Positions 12,380-59,779 of a stretch of 64,000 nucleotides of DNA are shown one piece after another. The translations under genes were made by a program, and so were the position numbers. The stretch covers positions 6,931,900 through 6,995,899 of the forward strand of contig JAJHZJ010000531.1 in the NCBI GenBank assembly GCA_023548195.1. Reading direction: 5' to 3'. How positions within the stretch are numbered: the first letter of the stretch is position 1; every line of letters begins with the position of its first letter. The DNA comes from Bettongia penicillata ogilbyi. Taxonomy: Eukaryota > Chordata > Mammalia > Diprotodontia > Potoroidae. The notes beneath the pieces are model-generated. The model was not told the origin of the DNA. It did no database searches and saw only the letters and a list, made by a program, of their open reading frames with translations.

Positions 12380-12871
12380 TAGTCTGTACCATTTCCTTTA
12401 TTACTTACATTACATATTAAAATGGATACAATAAATCCCTTTAAAAAAGTAAGGCACATGAAAAGCCTTAAGTGCAAGTTTCATACGATTTTAAAATTCT
12501 GATTAATTAGTAGAAGCATTCTGACATGACAAGTAGAGACATCTACCAAAGACATGATGCATTTTTCATGCAGGATACCTGAAGCGAAGTTACACATATT
12601 CTACTTCATGGCACAAATGACCACAAACTAAATCCATTTTTGCATATGGAGAGCTATATGGTTATAGTTACTATGGTAAAATATTAGCCTTTTCACATAT
12701 ATACACAATTAATATTTTGAAACATAAACATATCAATTGTATAAAATTTGGGAGGAAGACAATCTTGAGTTGCATCAGTGTTCCTTTTCATTACGTGACA
12801 AGATAAGGGATTTGGCATTTCCAGTCTTTTTTTTCCATAACAGTCCCATCGATAACCTCCATAGGTGAGTG
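12380..12871 (-). other. PDCD6: PDCD6 3' untranslated region
   Basis: About 490 nt between the stop codon and the likely cleavage site just past the AATAAA at 12402-12397. AT-rich with no open frame and no recognisable repeat, unlike the sequence on either side. The boundary is inferred from the poly(A) signal. Confidence 0.7.
12397..12402 (-). terminator. Poly(A) signal of PDCD6
   Basis: Canonical AATAAA on the minus strand in the context GTAATAAAGG, 470 nt after the stop. The spacing suits the roughly 1.1-kb mRNA known in other mammals. Confidence 0.65.
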
Positions 12872-48712
<35,841 letters not shown>

Positions 48713-48733
48713 TCACGTGGCCGAGGATCTCCA

Positions 48734-48751
48734 GGGCCCTCGCGAGGGCCC
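48734..48751. promoter_or_regulatory. 18-bp perfect palindrome with TCGCGA core
   Basis: GGGCCCTCGCGAGGGCCC is its own reverse complement. The centre CCTCGCGAGG differs by one base per side from TCTCGCGAGA, the core-promoter motif reported to be bound by BANP. It abuts the X-box. Binding is inferred only. Confidence 0.45.
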
Positions 48752-48752
48752 C

Positions 48753-48765
48753 GTTGCCCGGCAAC
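48753..48765. promoter_or_regulatory. X-box-like palindrome (RFX site)
   Basis: GTTGCCCGGCAAC: perfect 6-bp half-sites around one base, fitting the RFX-family consensus of two GTTGCC-type half-sites with a short spacer. It lies about 215 bp upstream of the PDCD6 start codon. Confidence 0.6.
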
Positions 48766-49794
48766 GGAAGGGCGCTAGGCTGGGGCGGCCTCCCGGCCCC
48801 GGGGGAAGGAGGCCCTAGGAGGGAAATGGGCCCTGGGAGCCTCTGCGGGCCAGGGTGCGGAGGGCCTCGAGGCCTAGCCGGGCGACTCCTCCTTGGCGTT
48901 CCCCTCCCGGGGCCTCCGTTTCCTCACACGTATTACAGGCAGAGTGGGCCTTCTCTTCCCCAAGCCCTACAGGAGGCGGGGTGGGGGTCGGAAGCCCCGG
49001 ACTCCTGGGGACCTAAGGCCCCGGCAGCCCTGCCCTCACCTGCCCGAAGCCTAAGCAGCCTCTCAGCTCCTGGAAGAGGGAGTCTAAGGCTGAGGAGCGG
49101 CAGGCCAAGTGCTCCGGACCCCGGGTGCGGTGGCCCCCGTGCTCCCCCATCCCAGCCCGGTGAGGGACGCTGCCGGAGGCACTTCCTCCGGGGCCGCGGG
49201 TGGGCAGGGAGAAGCAGTTTTCGGGCTTCCCGGAGGCACTTTTGAATTCGGGTTGTGTGGGGCCCGTTACCCGTGGGTAAGACGCTGCCAGGCTGTGTGA
49301 CCCTGACTGTTTGCCCTCTCGGCGCCCTCCGAAATCGCGCAGATCGGAGCGCCTTGGCAGGGGCTCTCCACGCTCTTCGGGGAGAGCAGCCCCCATCTAA
49401 CACGCCCATGTAGACCCGAACGAGAGGCGCGCACGTGGCGAGCCCCGAGCCGCAGTCTGCTGGAGGCTCCCGTGCTCCGGATGGGGAGGACGCCGGGTGT
49501 GGACGACGGCGGCAGCGTCCGGACTTGTCCCCTGGAACGTCGTTGGGGAGGAGAGTAGTAAACATCCCGGGAAGTAAAGGGGGTATGACAGCCAAGTGAC
49601 CGGGCACATCCGCATGTCAAAGACAGGCCTAGATAAGAAATGAAGGGGAGGGGCACAGGGGGCGTCACGGCCATAAGCAAAATGATGTGGAGGTGACGCT
49701 TCGTGGAAACCCCATTCTTGGAGGTCAGAGAAGGTCTCGCTAGAGAAAAGCTCGGCGTGCCCCTCCAGTCTGACCTTCCCCACTGACCTGGGGA

Positions 49795-49855
49795 GCTTAA
49801 ATGGGACATCTAGGATTCGAATCCAGGGCTTTTACCGTTGGGGCACAGCACCACA
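49795..49855 (-). mobile_element. MIR or SINE head fragment
   Basis: AGGATTCGAATCCAGGGCTT is a tRNA-like B-box region of a MIR-type SINE. Confidence 0.4.
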
Positions 49856-50089
49856 ATTCCCTGGGGCCATTTCCAGACAACTTGCTGACTCATAGCTGTT
49901 AGTGCCAAAAAGGAGTGACGACAGAGTTATTCTTAACTAAAAGTAGGGGTTTTATCACTTAGGAATGCCTTTCTTTGACCGGGTATCATTGTGCCATCCT
50001 AGTTCAAAAGCTGCTTCTTGGGATGTTCAAAAAAAAAAAAATCTAAACCTTCTTTTAGCCTGTAGGTACGATTCGGTCCAAAAACAGGC

Positions 50090-50145
50090 AAGACTACCAA
50101 GTGGCACAGTAGATAGAGAAAAAAGTCTGCTGTGTCAGAGGATGT
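50090..50145 (+). mobile_element. SINE head fragment
   Basis: CCAAGTGGCACAGTAGATAG resembles the SINE head; followed by a 10-bp tandem copy (AGGATGTGCT twice). Confidence 0.4.
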
Positions 50146-50799
50146 GCTAGGATGTGCTAGATCTTCAAGATGTCTCTGTAGGATTATGTGATTTTAAGAA
50201 TTAAGCAACATATAAAAGTGGGTATTTTTTGTTCCTTTTAAGAGGACCTGTTCCTAAGTATTTTAGGCTTAAAGAACTCCCATGCCTAGTGGGCACTCAA
50301 TAAATGCTTGTTGACTGGGTGTGGGCGGGCATATCCTGTAAGCAGCAGCGCTCCCCATGTGGAATAACTATACCTTCTGTTTATAGTCACTCTCCACCTG
50401 CCATTTATACCTTTTCTTTCAGGCTGATGAATGGTTGTGCTAAAAATGAGCCATGCCCTTTGGATAGCTGATTTGGGCATGGCCCTACGGGTGTTTCTCA
50501 TCACTAGGAGCTGTGTTTGAGTAAATCTTCAGAGTTCTTCTATTTGCCATCTTCACAGCGGAAGCTCACCGTACCATGTGGCTCCCAAAGGAATTAATTA
50601 AGTACAGCTAGGCTGATTGATTGGCTGTATCCCCAACTTTACTGTAGGTGATTTTGCTTTTCCATTTAATGTTGAGTATTGCTTGTAATACAAACCTTCT
50701 CATGTACTAGATACACACTCTGAATACCTACGTGCCGCTTGAGCATTTACAAAACATTTTCCTCACAACTGACCGTTTATTAGATTAATAAGGACTTCA

Positions 50800-50930
50800 T
50801 ATTAAAGGCAAGAAAACAGAGGCTATTTAGTGACTTGCCAAGGGTCTCATAGCAGTAAGCCAGCGAGCCAAGACTCAAACTGACATCCTCTCTCCAAATC
50901 TAGTGCTCTTTCTAGTACTAACATGAAGTA
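50800..50930 (-). mobile_element. MIR fragment
   Basis: AAAACAGAGGCTATTTAGTG, ACTTGCCAAGGGTCTCATAG, and AGTGCTCTTTCTAG. Confidence 0.6.
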
Positions 50931-51552
50931 AACAATCTCCTGTTATAATTGAAGGCTCTTAAACTGTGGTCAGTAGATACTGTTTCAAAATGCTAAGGGG
51001 AACACTTGCAAGCAGGCACTCCATTCCCTCCTCTATGACTGCCAACATACCCTGCCTTCCTGGAGCTTAGTGCTCCTTCTACCTGTGCCACCTTCCCTAC
51101 CCCAGCCCAACACCCCCAAGTGAGCTCCAAGCTTTGGAGATACTAAGTTGAAAAACCAGAGCTCTTGGTATTTCAAGTACCATCTAGCCAGATGGTATGG
51201 ATGGAAAAATTTCTCAGCAAGGGAGGTTTTTTCCTCTTAAGAGCAAAGTGGAAAGTTACCTCCTCTGAACTGGAGGAAAAATGCACAAGTCAGAGAAGTT
51301 TTTGTATTCTCAACATAGATACTCTTATGTTAGCTTTCTCAGAGGGATGGAGCTGGATCCTGTGGGGAATGACTAAAGTAGCAGCTTGTGAAACAAGGCA
51401 ATCATAGAAATAATTCTCTGAGCCCAAGTACCAACAGCTGGCAGCTGTCCTCAAGTACCACAGCTTATTGACTTGGGACACTTGCCTTTACCTTTAACAA
51501 AATAATTTGCTTAGTATAAAAAAGGTACTGAAGGTTGCACTTATTTTTCACT

Positions 51553-51558
51553 TTTATT
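51553..51558 (-). terminator. Candidate poly(A) signal of SDHA (distal)
   Basis: AATAAA on the minus strand, about 417 nt after the stop; an alternative or additional end. Confidence 0.4.
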
Positions 51559-51715
51559 TAACATTACTGCTTTTCTGAATTTCAATGTGACATTATCACA
51601 AGGTTACCATACTGTCACTATGTATTGAAAAGAAAGATATGACTAACAGGAGATGTGTAAGATGATTTTAAACAGCCTCTGAAAGATTAAAGAATGCAAG
51701 GATAATTTAATATAT

Positions 51716-51721
51716 TTTATT
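51716..51721 (-). terminator. Candidate poly(A) signal of SDHA (proximal)
   Basis: AATAAA on the minus strand (context CTTAAATAAAAT), about 254 nt after the SDHA stop. Confidence 0.5.
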
Positions 51722-51974
51722 TAAGAAACATGCCTGGTTTTATCACTTCAAAATATAAAAGCATAGGAAAGCTTAATATTTCCTAGTTGCATTTTTTTTC
51801 ACTTTACAGATGAGCCATTAGACAGATAATCCGAGTCAATCATGAGTACTGTTTTTTATCCCTGAACAAATTAACAGAATTTTTTAAAAAGATCATTATG
51901 CTACATACATATGCCAGACTGAATGAAGCATTATTATACATAATTACACAAATTGATCTATAAATCTGGTGAAC

Positions 51975-52061
51975 TCAATAAGAGCGAATAGCAGGTGGAA
52001 CTGTGGCACAGTCAGCTTCATTTAAAGTTTTGTCGATTACAGGCCTATACTCCAAAGAAAC
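51975..52061 (-). CDS. SDHA: SDHA last coding exon with stop
   Basis: 87 nt, acceptor TTTTTTAG|GTTTCT. It encodes [15 protein letters not shown] then [13 protein letters not shown] and TGA at 51977-51975. The end PPAIRSY is the conserved vertebrate SDHA C-terminus. Ser replaces the human Thr at the second residue of the exon. Confidence 0.96.
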   Translation of the reverse strand, partial: VSLEYRPVIDKTLNEADCATVPPAIRSY

Positions 52062-54181
52062 CTAAAAAAGGACAGTGAAACTTCAGCTTATACTCCAAAC
52101 CACACATTATTCATTTCATTAAAAATTTCAAAAAATGTTTCTAAAAAGAAGTCTGTCTTCTAGTTACTAATCCCCCCAAAATTCTTACTTTCATTATCAA
52201 CTAATTATATGGAAAGTAAAAGGTGCCCAATAAATATATGTTGATTGACCAATAATGAAGAAATTCCATTCAGCTCTCACAGACTTTACATATGAAAACT
52301 GCCCACACAACTACCCTTCAACATTCAGTTTTTTTCTGTATTCAACTGGTATTAATTGAACTATTTCTTATAAGAATCTGGAGTAATGATATCCTGTAAG
52401 AATAATGCTCAACAGTCTTCTCTTAGCACTATTTTTGCTGAGTGATTTTTAAAATCTATTCCTTATGAAATTCTTTTATTAAAGTCCTATACTTACACCC
52501 TCATCATGGTGGAGATGACCCCATGTTCTTGAAATCAAGGTTAGTAAATCTCAAATTCTGGCAAATTCAACAGAGTTGGAAAGGCTTGTGAAGAAAGACC
52601 AGAAATGGACCTGCACTAAATAATGGCCCATCAATGTTTGGAGAGTCTCTTCCCCAGAAAGCTGACCACCAAGTGATGGATATTTTTGGACAAGGCAACT
52701 CGTAAGGGCCATTTATTAAAGAATGGAGGAGCTCGGATCTGCATGGGTGTGGAGAATATCTGGTATCCTGAAGCAATTTTAAGTTCTGGCAGATTATACC
52801 GAAACACACTGAAATGTAACTGAGCTTTAATCTTCATCCTTAAATTGTGGGCAGTGGATGAAAAATGCAACTTAATACAAGCTTAACAGGTGAGATATAC
52901 TGCTGATGACATGCAATCAATATCTATTATGCACCATGTACTGTTAGCAGGCACTAGAGATGCCTTTCTAAGACAATTTTCCTTACATGTGTGTGCATGT
53001 GTATGTACAAGCACAGTATTTATAAGAAAAGTTACCTTAACATAAAATCTCATTCTAAATATTTAGAATACAATAATGCAACTACAAGGGATCCAAGGTC
53101 ATCTAATTCCTTACTCTCTATGTGAAGAAATGACATTCCCAAATGAACAAGTGACCTTTGGTCCCACAACTAATTAGTGGCAGAGCCAGGACCTGAATAC
53201 CATGCTCCCTGCTGTTACACCACAATGCCCAACAACATCTTAATCCACAAGTACATTTTTTAATAGTATTTTGTTATCCCTAATCCATTGGGATGTGAAG
53301 AACGAGGGATCGAGCGCCCAGCTAGACGAATGACTGAGTGACTCACTTAAAATCTCCAGACCTAAGTTTCCTCACCAGGAAACACCAGTTCCATAGACCC
53401 CACGGTGCTTATGAAGAAATATTTGGCAGACTTTAAAGTGTTAAGTAAATGCAAGTAGTTGTTATCTTTGTGACAGGAATTCATTCTCCAGTTTTTTTAA
53501 AACTATTTTAATCTACGTAGTGAATAAGCTATATAACAACCATGCAAGGCTAGCAGAGTTGTTTCCATTCACACAGCACAATCATTTGCCAATGTTAATA
53601 CTGGAGAGCAAAAACATTTTCAAAAGGCTTTAAGCCAAACTAAACAAGTACGACTTAATTATAAAAATTCCAACCTGGACAGAAGGTTAGGAAGAAAGTA
53701 TGTCACTCAGATAAAAGAAAGCTAATTAGAGAAACTACAGGGCTGACAGACGCTGTAGCTATTTATAACTCACTTATTCTTTCAGTTTATTTGTTGATTG
53801 TAAATATAATTCTATATAACCAAGTATGCAATAGCTGTTTTCTGTAGCAAAACTTTTCAATACAACTCAAAATATTTTTATTTCTCCCTCAAGTAGAACC
53901 AATACCTCGGCATGTTTTTTCTTAAGGACTATGAATTATATCCCAAATCCTTGCCAGTTGTGATACATTAACATTTATTAGATACCTACGCTTGACGTTA
54001 GAGAATGGGAATGGACAATTACTCAAAAGCCCTAAAGGGAAAGGGACACTAGCAGAGTTAATTATCACATACCTTTCCAGTCTTGATATCCACATAAGAA
54101 AGTGTGTGCTTTCTCCAATGTTCTTCAAATGGTTTCTTTTGTTGTCCCTCAATTGGTTTAGAATAATCATACTCATCGATC
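51975..54181 (-). CDS. SDHA: Succinate dehydrogenase flavoprotein subunit, last two coding exons (partial)
   Basis: C-terminus of the FAD-bearing subunit of mitochondrial complex II, which oxidises succinate to fumarate on the matrix side. Only two exons are in the window: 54181-54073 and 52061-51975, joined in phase 0. They correspond to the last two coding exons in human. The catalytic and FAD-binding domains lie in exons beyond the right edge; I could not find the preceding exon in 54.2-64 kb. The two translated segments match human SDHA almost residue for residue and the splice sites are intact, so this is the gene and not a processed copy. Confidence 0.95.
53120..53235 (-). mobile_element. 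MIR fragment in the SDHA terminal intron
   Basis: AGTGACCTTTGGTCCCACAA and TTAGTGGCAGAGCCAGGACC. Confidence 0.6.
53320..53465 (+). mobile_element. MIR fragment in the SDHA terminal intron
   Basis: CTCCAGACCTAAGTTTCCTC and TTTAAAGTGTTAAGTAAATG, the 3' half of a MIR. Confidence 0.5.
54073..54181 (-). CDS. SDHA: SDHA penultimate coding exon
   Basis: 109 nt: one base completing an Arg codon, then [20 protein letters not shown] followed by [16 protein letters not shown]. The acceptor is taken as CTAAG|GATCG because it gives the conserved RIDEY junction; the alternative AG five bases earlier would break the frame. The donor is GGAAAG|GTATGT. The segment forms part of the C-terminal domain. Confidence 0.94.
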
Positions 54182-54999
54182 CTTAGCTAAGATTAAAAAA
54201 ACACATCATTTCTAGAAAATCATCATTCACCATAAGCCAATTTTGTATTCTTTCTTTGGGAAAATTAACAAATAATAAACCTGATAAAACTAAGAAAATA
54301 ACACACAAGACATTAATTTGAGTCTGGGTCATGCTTTCTCCTCTTTTCTGACTTATCTGACCAAGAGGAGTCCATGTACATAACATAGTCTCAGTACTGA
54401 TGGATGGCAGTAAAGATGACATATTTTGGGATGTTTGGAGAGAAAGAGAACAATGAAGATGTTAAGGTTGAGAAAGTGATGACAAATAATAAAATCTTTG
54501 AATCGAAAGGTAAAAAATGTCACTAATGGAATGCCTTATGTTAACGCAGTACAGGATGTATACTAAGTGCTTAATAACTGCTTGCTGATAAATCACCATG
54601 AAAGCTATCACATAAATAAACACAGCTCACACCTTATTTCTGGCTTGTACTTGGAAAATACTGAAGCACTCTGAGTGACCCCACATTTAGATATCAATAT
54701 TCTCTCAGTGTTCCTACACAGCTGTGAAATCATGGGATGCCACTATTTTCAGTGAATCAAAATGCAGGTGATCCAGAGGGCCAAGAAACATGGCAGGTGT
54801 GAGTGTGTTCTAGCTGTGTTAATTTGTTACTTAGGTTCGTTGTGTTAACTTGTATACCAGAAATGGCAAAAAGTACAACATTAAGGAAATTTGTGACCAC
54901 AAAAAGAGACAGGGTAACCATATAGTGAGAATGAGGCAGAACATTCACCCAACGGCTGACATGGTATTCATAAAAATATTAAAACACTTTAACCTTTAC

Positions 55000-55260
55000 T
55001 CTGTGTATTAGAGATCCCATGAGTAGATTTTTTTGTGTCATAGATCCCATGAAGCCTATAGAGCTCCTCTCAAAATGTCTTTAAAGACGTATGATGAAAT
55101 CCATAGGAAAATTCCACAAAACAAAACAACCAAACTGAAAAACAGTTGTTTTAAATATTTAAAAACAGGATTAAGAATATACAAAAGCACAAAAAGGCAT
55201 GGGGCAGTGGAGTGGATGGGTTACAAGCTGCACTAATTGGTAAAGGAATTATTCAAAATG
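55000..55260 (+). repeat. Old DNA-transposon-like repeat, further copy
   Basis: GTGTCATAGATCCCATGAAG and CCTATAGAGCTCCTCTCAAA match the same unit as at 7.1 kb in diverged form. Confidence 0.4.
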
Positions 55261-55574
55261 GAATCACAAATCCATCTAAATGTGGTAATTTCATTTATTT
55301 TTCAGTGCATAACTTTTTTCCTATCAAACAAATTGATTTTAGGAGAGCAAACTATACTTAGAATACATGAATATTCTCTACTTGAGAATCTGTCTTATCA
55401 CTAGCAGTCCATATTCAAAAAACATTACACTGAGGTATACTGACCATTCCCCAAAAGACATTGAACTAATTAATCTATTTCCAAATAACCAACAAGGCTT
55501 AACTTCAGTCTCATTATCAAAAAGAAAGCCAAGTACAAAAAAGAATACTCTGTGATGCAGAGACACCAGCCTTC

Positions 55575-55700
55575 TGGCTGTTTCTGGCACGTGACACTCC
55601 TTCCTCTGCACTGAGTATTTTCCCTGGCTGTCCCCCATGCCTGGAGCTCTCCTCCCTCCTCAGCTCCACCTCCTGGCTTTCTTGGCTTCTTCCAGAAGCC
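55575..55700 (+). mobile_element. L2 fragment
   Basis: GCTGTCCCCCATGCCTGGAG, CCACCTCCTGGCTTTCTTGG. Confidence 0.55.
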
Positions 55701-56229
55701 ATTCCCAGTCCTGCTTTCTAAAGTGTCAGAGCAAGAATTCAAACTCATAAATTTTGATCCTGAAATCAGTGCTCCTCCACTAACTGTATTATAAATTCTG
55801 GCATGGTACAAGTGATGAAGGGAATCAGCAAACAATGTTCAATGTAACCAAAAGCTAGATTATATATTCAAGCCTGTGGTGCTATAGGTGTTCAAATACA
55901 TGAAATAGGGGCAGGGCCTCTGAGCAAAAGTCAAACTTCTGACAGGCTTTAATAGGATGAGTGGGGAAAACATCTTGCTTTTGAAACAACACAGAACAAG
56001 TCTGTTTTCAAGAGAGTCCAGATGTTTATGACATTTACCATGTTTCTCCTTAGTTTTCTCTTGGCAAAGCTAAGCATATTTAGAAAACTATTAAAGTCGG
56101 GACCAAATCTTAATTCTCTTTGTGTCTCCTCTTCTCCTGTGCCCTGCACCTCACTCTCCTCTGCATTCAGCACAGTACTTTGCAATCATAAGGGCTTAAA
56201 TAAAATGGCTTAAAAACTGGCTGAATGAA

Positions 56230-56395
56230 AAACAGAATAGGCTGTCTTTGTATGTGGTGAACCGAGGCTTACTTAATGTATTCAAGCAGAGGCTATTTGC
56301 CCTAAATGCTACAGAGATGATGACAGGGATGAGATGGCAAAGTAGATGATGCCTAAGAACTCTTTCAACTCTACATTTTATGGTTGTATGACAGC
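56230..56395 (+). mobile_element. CR1/L3-like LINE 3' fragment
   Basis: Weak match to the end of the same family: 'tattcaagcagaggctattt' and 'aagaactctttcaactctac'. Confidence 0.4.
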
Positions 56396-56999
56396 CACTC
56401 TGAGTGATGTAAGAAACTCTTATGAATGCTTCCCCTAAGACATTATAAGGCATTATTAGAAGTCTCCCTTCCTGTAATGTTGTAGTTTGTGTGTGGGGGT
56501 GGGCAAAGTACATTCTGCGGGTAGGACTGAGTTGCATCAGTTTCATTTAGTCTATAAATCTTGAAATGTTAATGAAAGAATCTGAGGCCCATAGTATGAA
56601 TTGTTCTGCCCTTTTATGTCACCAATCTTCTATTACATGCACTAAATCAAAAATTAACCTTACTTTTAAACAAATAAAACACTTCTGGCAATCTTGTCTC
56701 TGTTTGAAACGTTCTTTCTTTATAAAAGAGTGAAAAGATAATTTTAGTCTAGCCCTCTTTTAATGGTTAGCCACTTTCTAATGATCAATTTTATTTCTCA
56801 GTAAATGGAGGCTGAGTTAATGAGTTTTTACTGTAGAATTAAATCCATTTTAATTTCTACTTAACAGATATGACATTACAACCTGCCTTTTTCTGTTGAT
56901 GGTTCCACATCAGTTGGCCAGCAAGAGTAATAATAAATAGGCTATACTGCAGCACGTGTAGTAAGTACTTCAGAGAAAAGAAGATGAAGAGAGGGTGGA

Positions 57000-57260
57000 A
57001 ATGAAGCTAGTCAAATTTAAGGAATACAGATAATGTTTTTTCTGTGTTTTTTTTAAGTGGAGTTATAAAATGGTCAAGTCATTTTTGAAAACAACTTGGG
57101 ATTATGTATAAAAGTTCACAGCCTATAGCCCAGAGATCCCATACTAGCATATATCCCAAGGAGGTCAAAGAAAGATAGAAAGATCCCTTGTAAATACAAA
57201 TATATGTAGTATCATTGTAAAATAATAATAACAGCGAGGAGAAAATGAGATATTTCTAAA
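57000..57260 (+). mobile_element. L1 ORF2 C-terminal fragment
   Basis: Contains AACAACTTGGGATTATGTAT and CATATATCCCAAGGAGGTCA, hallmarks of the L1 ORF2 3' end; decayed. Confidence 0.55.
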
Positions 57261-57632
57261 GTTCTACATAAATGCTATTATTATTAGCCAATCTAAATGA
57301 TCATGTTTTATCTACCTACACATTATAAAACTTGGAAGTATAAATAGCACCCAACAGGCTCTTTTCCTTTGCTGTTACCATTAAAAGTCTGGGGATCTTT
57401 CTTCAAGCCACAGAAATTAGAAGTATTACAGGAAAGGAGGATTATGGTAATATTCTATTACATGTTCAGGGTCCAGTCAAGATGGACAACAAAAAGTGCT
57501 AGTGATGCACTGGTATGTTCTGTTGGAGAAAATATTTCCACAGTGGTCCATCCTTCTCCCTCTCTCGGCATTCATTAAGCACCTATTGCATTGCCAGGCT
57601 CTGATAGAGGGGATGGCAAGGCAAGGGGACAA

Positions 57633-57648
57633 GTATATATATATATAA
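57633..57648. repeat. (TA)n microsatellite
   Basis: Short TATATATATATATA run. Confidence 0.8.
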
Positions 57649-57789
57649 AAACACATACAGGAGATAAAAAGAATACAAATGCATACAAAATAATTAAAGA
57701 GAAGTGTGTATCTACACCTTATATAATTTTATTCTTCTGAGGCAATACTTTAATATAACCAAACTAACTAAGTATTGTTTTCTTAGCCT

Positions 57790-58085
57790 CTCATTTCCTC
57801 TTGCTTGCTCACTCTGGAATATCCTGGCGCAAGGTCTGCCTCCAGCCCCTTTTCCCATTGGTGAGTGTCTCCAGGAGATTCCATTTTGTGTAAGGGTTCA
57901 GACTATCATCATTTTCTTCCAGGCCCTTTTCTTCACTTTCGGACTTCACTTACCCTATGTACTGTCTTCCCCCATAAATATAAGCTTCATGAAGGTAGAT
58001 GGTCTTTCTTTTTGCTTGTATTTGTATTTCTAGCACTTAGCACAGTGCCTGACATAAAATAAGGACTTAATAAACCCTTGGTTCT
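57790..58085 (+). mobile_element. L2 3' portion
   Basis: AAGCTTCATGAAGGTAGATG, TCTAGCACTTAGCACAGTGC, GGACTTAATAAACCC. Confidence 0.7.
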
Positions 58086-58794
58086 AACAATGTTATGGGA
58101 CAGGTGTAAAGAGGAGAAACAATGTCCGAAATCAACTAATCTATTCAAGGAAATTGACATCATTTAGAAAAGTCCTCCTTCAGTACAGTCCCATGGCTGT
58201 ACACAAAGTTGATACTGAATTTTATAGTCTATGCAATAAGAATACAAACTCTGACAAGTTTTATTAGTCTAGAAGGGTTTCAAATATAGGCCAAACAAAA
58301 GGGCTCATCACTAGAAGGCTTATCACAGCAAATGTGGAAGAGTATAAAAATATAAAATGGCTCTTAGGTTTTTTGGTCCCCTTCTATCTCCATTACAACA
58401 GTGGAGGAATGGTGGAAAAAAGTGAAGAGATTACTGAGAATCAGTTTTTATTGGTCCCCTAAGTGTGAGATGTTTGTTAACAGGCTGACACATTAGCAGA
58501 TGAACTAAATCTCAATATTGATATTATTATACTAAAGGAAACCTAAAAACAACCAACTTAAAGATAGCTTCTGAACCAACATCTGCTAGGAAAAATGAAG
58601 CAGAAACATTCCTACAAAGAAGTCAACAAATCCTCCAATCAAGTCAACATATACCTTAATATCTGATTTCAACATAAGGGTTGGGCACAGGGGAGGAAAA
58701 TGAAAAACACATTGAAAAGTATGGCGCAAAATTAAGAAAGGAAAGGTCAATGGCTGGTAGATAAATCAGATACCTCAAGTTTCTACAATATGAA

Positions 58795-59775
58795 AAACAC
58801 CTTCCCCAATTGATAAATGGTCAAAGGATATAAAAAGGCAGTTTTCAGAAGAAGAAATTAAAGATATCTATAGTCATGGGAAAAAATGCTCTAAATCACT
58901 ATTAATTAGAGAGATGCAAATGAAAACATCTCTGAGGTACCACATCACACCTACCAGATTGGCAAACACGACAGAACAGGAAGATGATAAATGGTGGAGA
59001 GGATGTGGGAGAGTTGGAACACTAATTCATTGTTGGTGGAACTGTGAGCTGATCCAACCATTCTGGAGAGCAATTTGGAACAATGCCCAAAGGGTATATT
59101 GACCCCAAGAGATCATAAAAATGGGAAAGGGTTTCACATGTACAAAAATATTTATAGCAGCTCTCTCTGTGGTGGCCAAAAACTGGAAATCAAGGGGATA
59201 CCCATCAATTGGGGAATGGGGGAATGGCTGAATCAATTATGGCATATGAATGTAATGGAATACTATTGTGCTATAAGAAATGATGAATAGGAAGACTTCA
59301 GAGAGGCCTGGAATGACTTATATGATCTGATGCTGAGCGAAAGGCGCAGAACCAGGAGAACTTTGTGCACAGCAAGAACCACAGTGTATGAGAGTTTTTT
59401 CTGGTAGACTTGGAACTTCATTGCAATGCAAGGATTTAAAAAAATTCCCAATGGTCTTTTCAGGCAAAATGCCTTCCACATTCAGAGAAAGAACTATGGA
59501 ATTCAATAGCAGAATGTAGCAGATCATTTTTTTGTGTGTGGGTATTACATTTTGGTTTGTTATATGATTTCTCCCATTCATTTTAATTCTCCTACACAGC
59601 ATGACTATAGTGAGAATGTATTTAATAGGAATATATGTATAGACCCTACGTAAAATTGTATGCCTTCTTAGGGAGGGAGGAAGGAGTGGTAGGGGGGAGG
59701 TAGGGGAAAAAATCTAAGGTATATGGTAGTGATTGTGGAACACTGAAAATAAATAAAATTAATAAAAAGAAAATA
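58795..59775 (+). mobile_element. 5'-truncated L1, ORF2 C-terminus and 3' UTR
   Basis: Encodes the end of ORF2: REMQMKTSLRYHITPTRLAN, the WWRGCGRVGTLIHCWWNCEL motif, and in a shifted frame LWHMNVMEYYCAIRNDE. It is followed by a marsupial-type 3' UTR and an A-rich tail near 59745-59775. Frameshifts make it non-functional. Similar AAAAACMCCTT strings flank it at about 58793 and 59778, a possible target duplication. Confidence 0.8.
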
Positions 59776-59779
59776 TAAA

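Larger units (their letters stand above)
49860..51550. other. Intergenic spacer between SDHA and PDCD6
   Basis: Holds a SINE head, an L2 end near 50282-50320 (CACTCAATAAATGCTTGTTG) and a MIR. No other gene seen. Confidence 0.5.
51553..51974 (-). other. SDHA: SDHA 3' untranslated region
   Basis: AT-rich sequence after the stop without repeats I can name. Two AATAAA motifs could end it, 254 and 417 nt downstream; the outer one is used as the limit here. Which is used is not decidable from sequence. Confidence 0.55.
54190..58790. other. Predicted SDHA intron, left part
   Basis: Contains the repeats listed and otherwise AT-rich DNA. The preceding SDHA exon (expected to encode the HAREDYKV region) was looked for on the minus strand and not found. 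Confidence 0.45.

Noticed and set aside
48933..49607. Minus-strand 224-codon frame upstream of PDCD6
   Set aside because: It lies in the CpG island, where stop codons are rare on all frames. Composition is Pro/Arg/Ala/Gly-rich with no domain, and several other frames overlap it.
58914..59290. Plus-strand frames with WWRGCGR and HMNVMEYYCAIRNDE
   Set aside because: Not a host gene: the C-terminus of a truncated L1 ORF2, already annotated as such.
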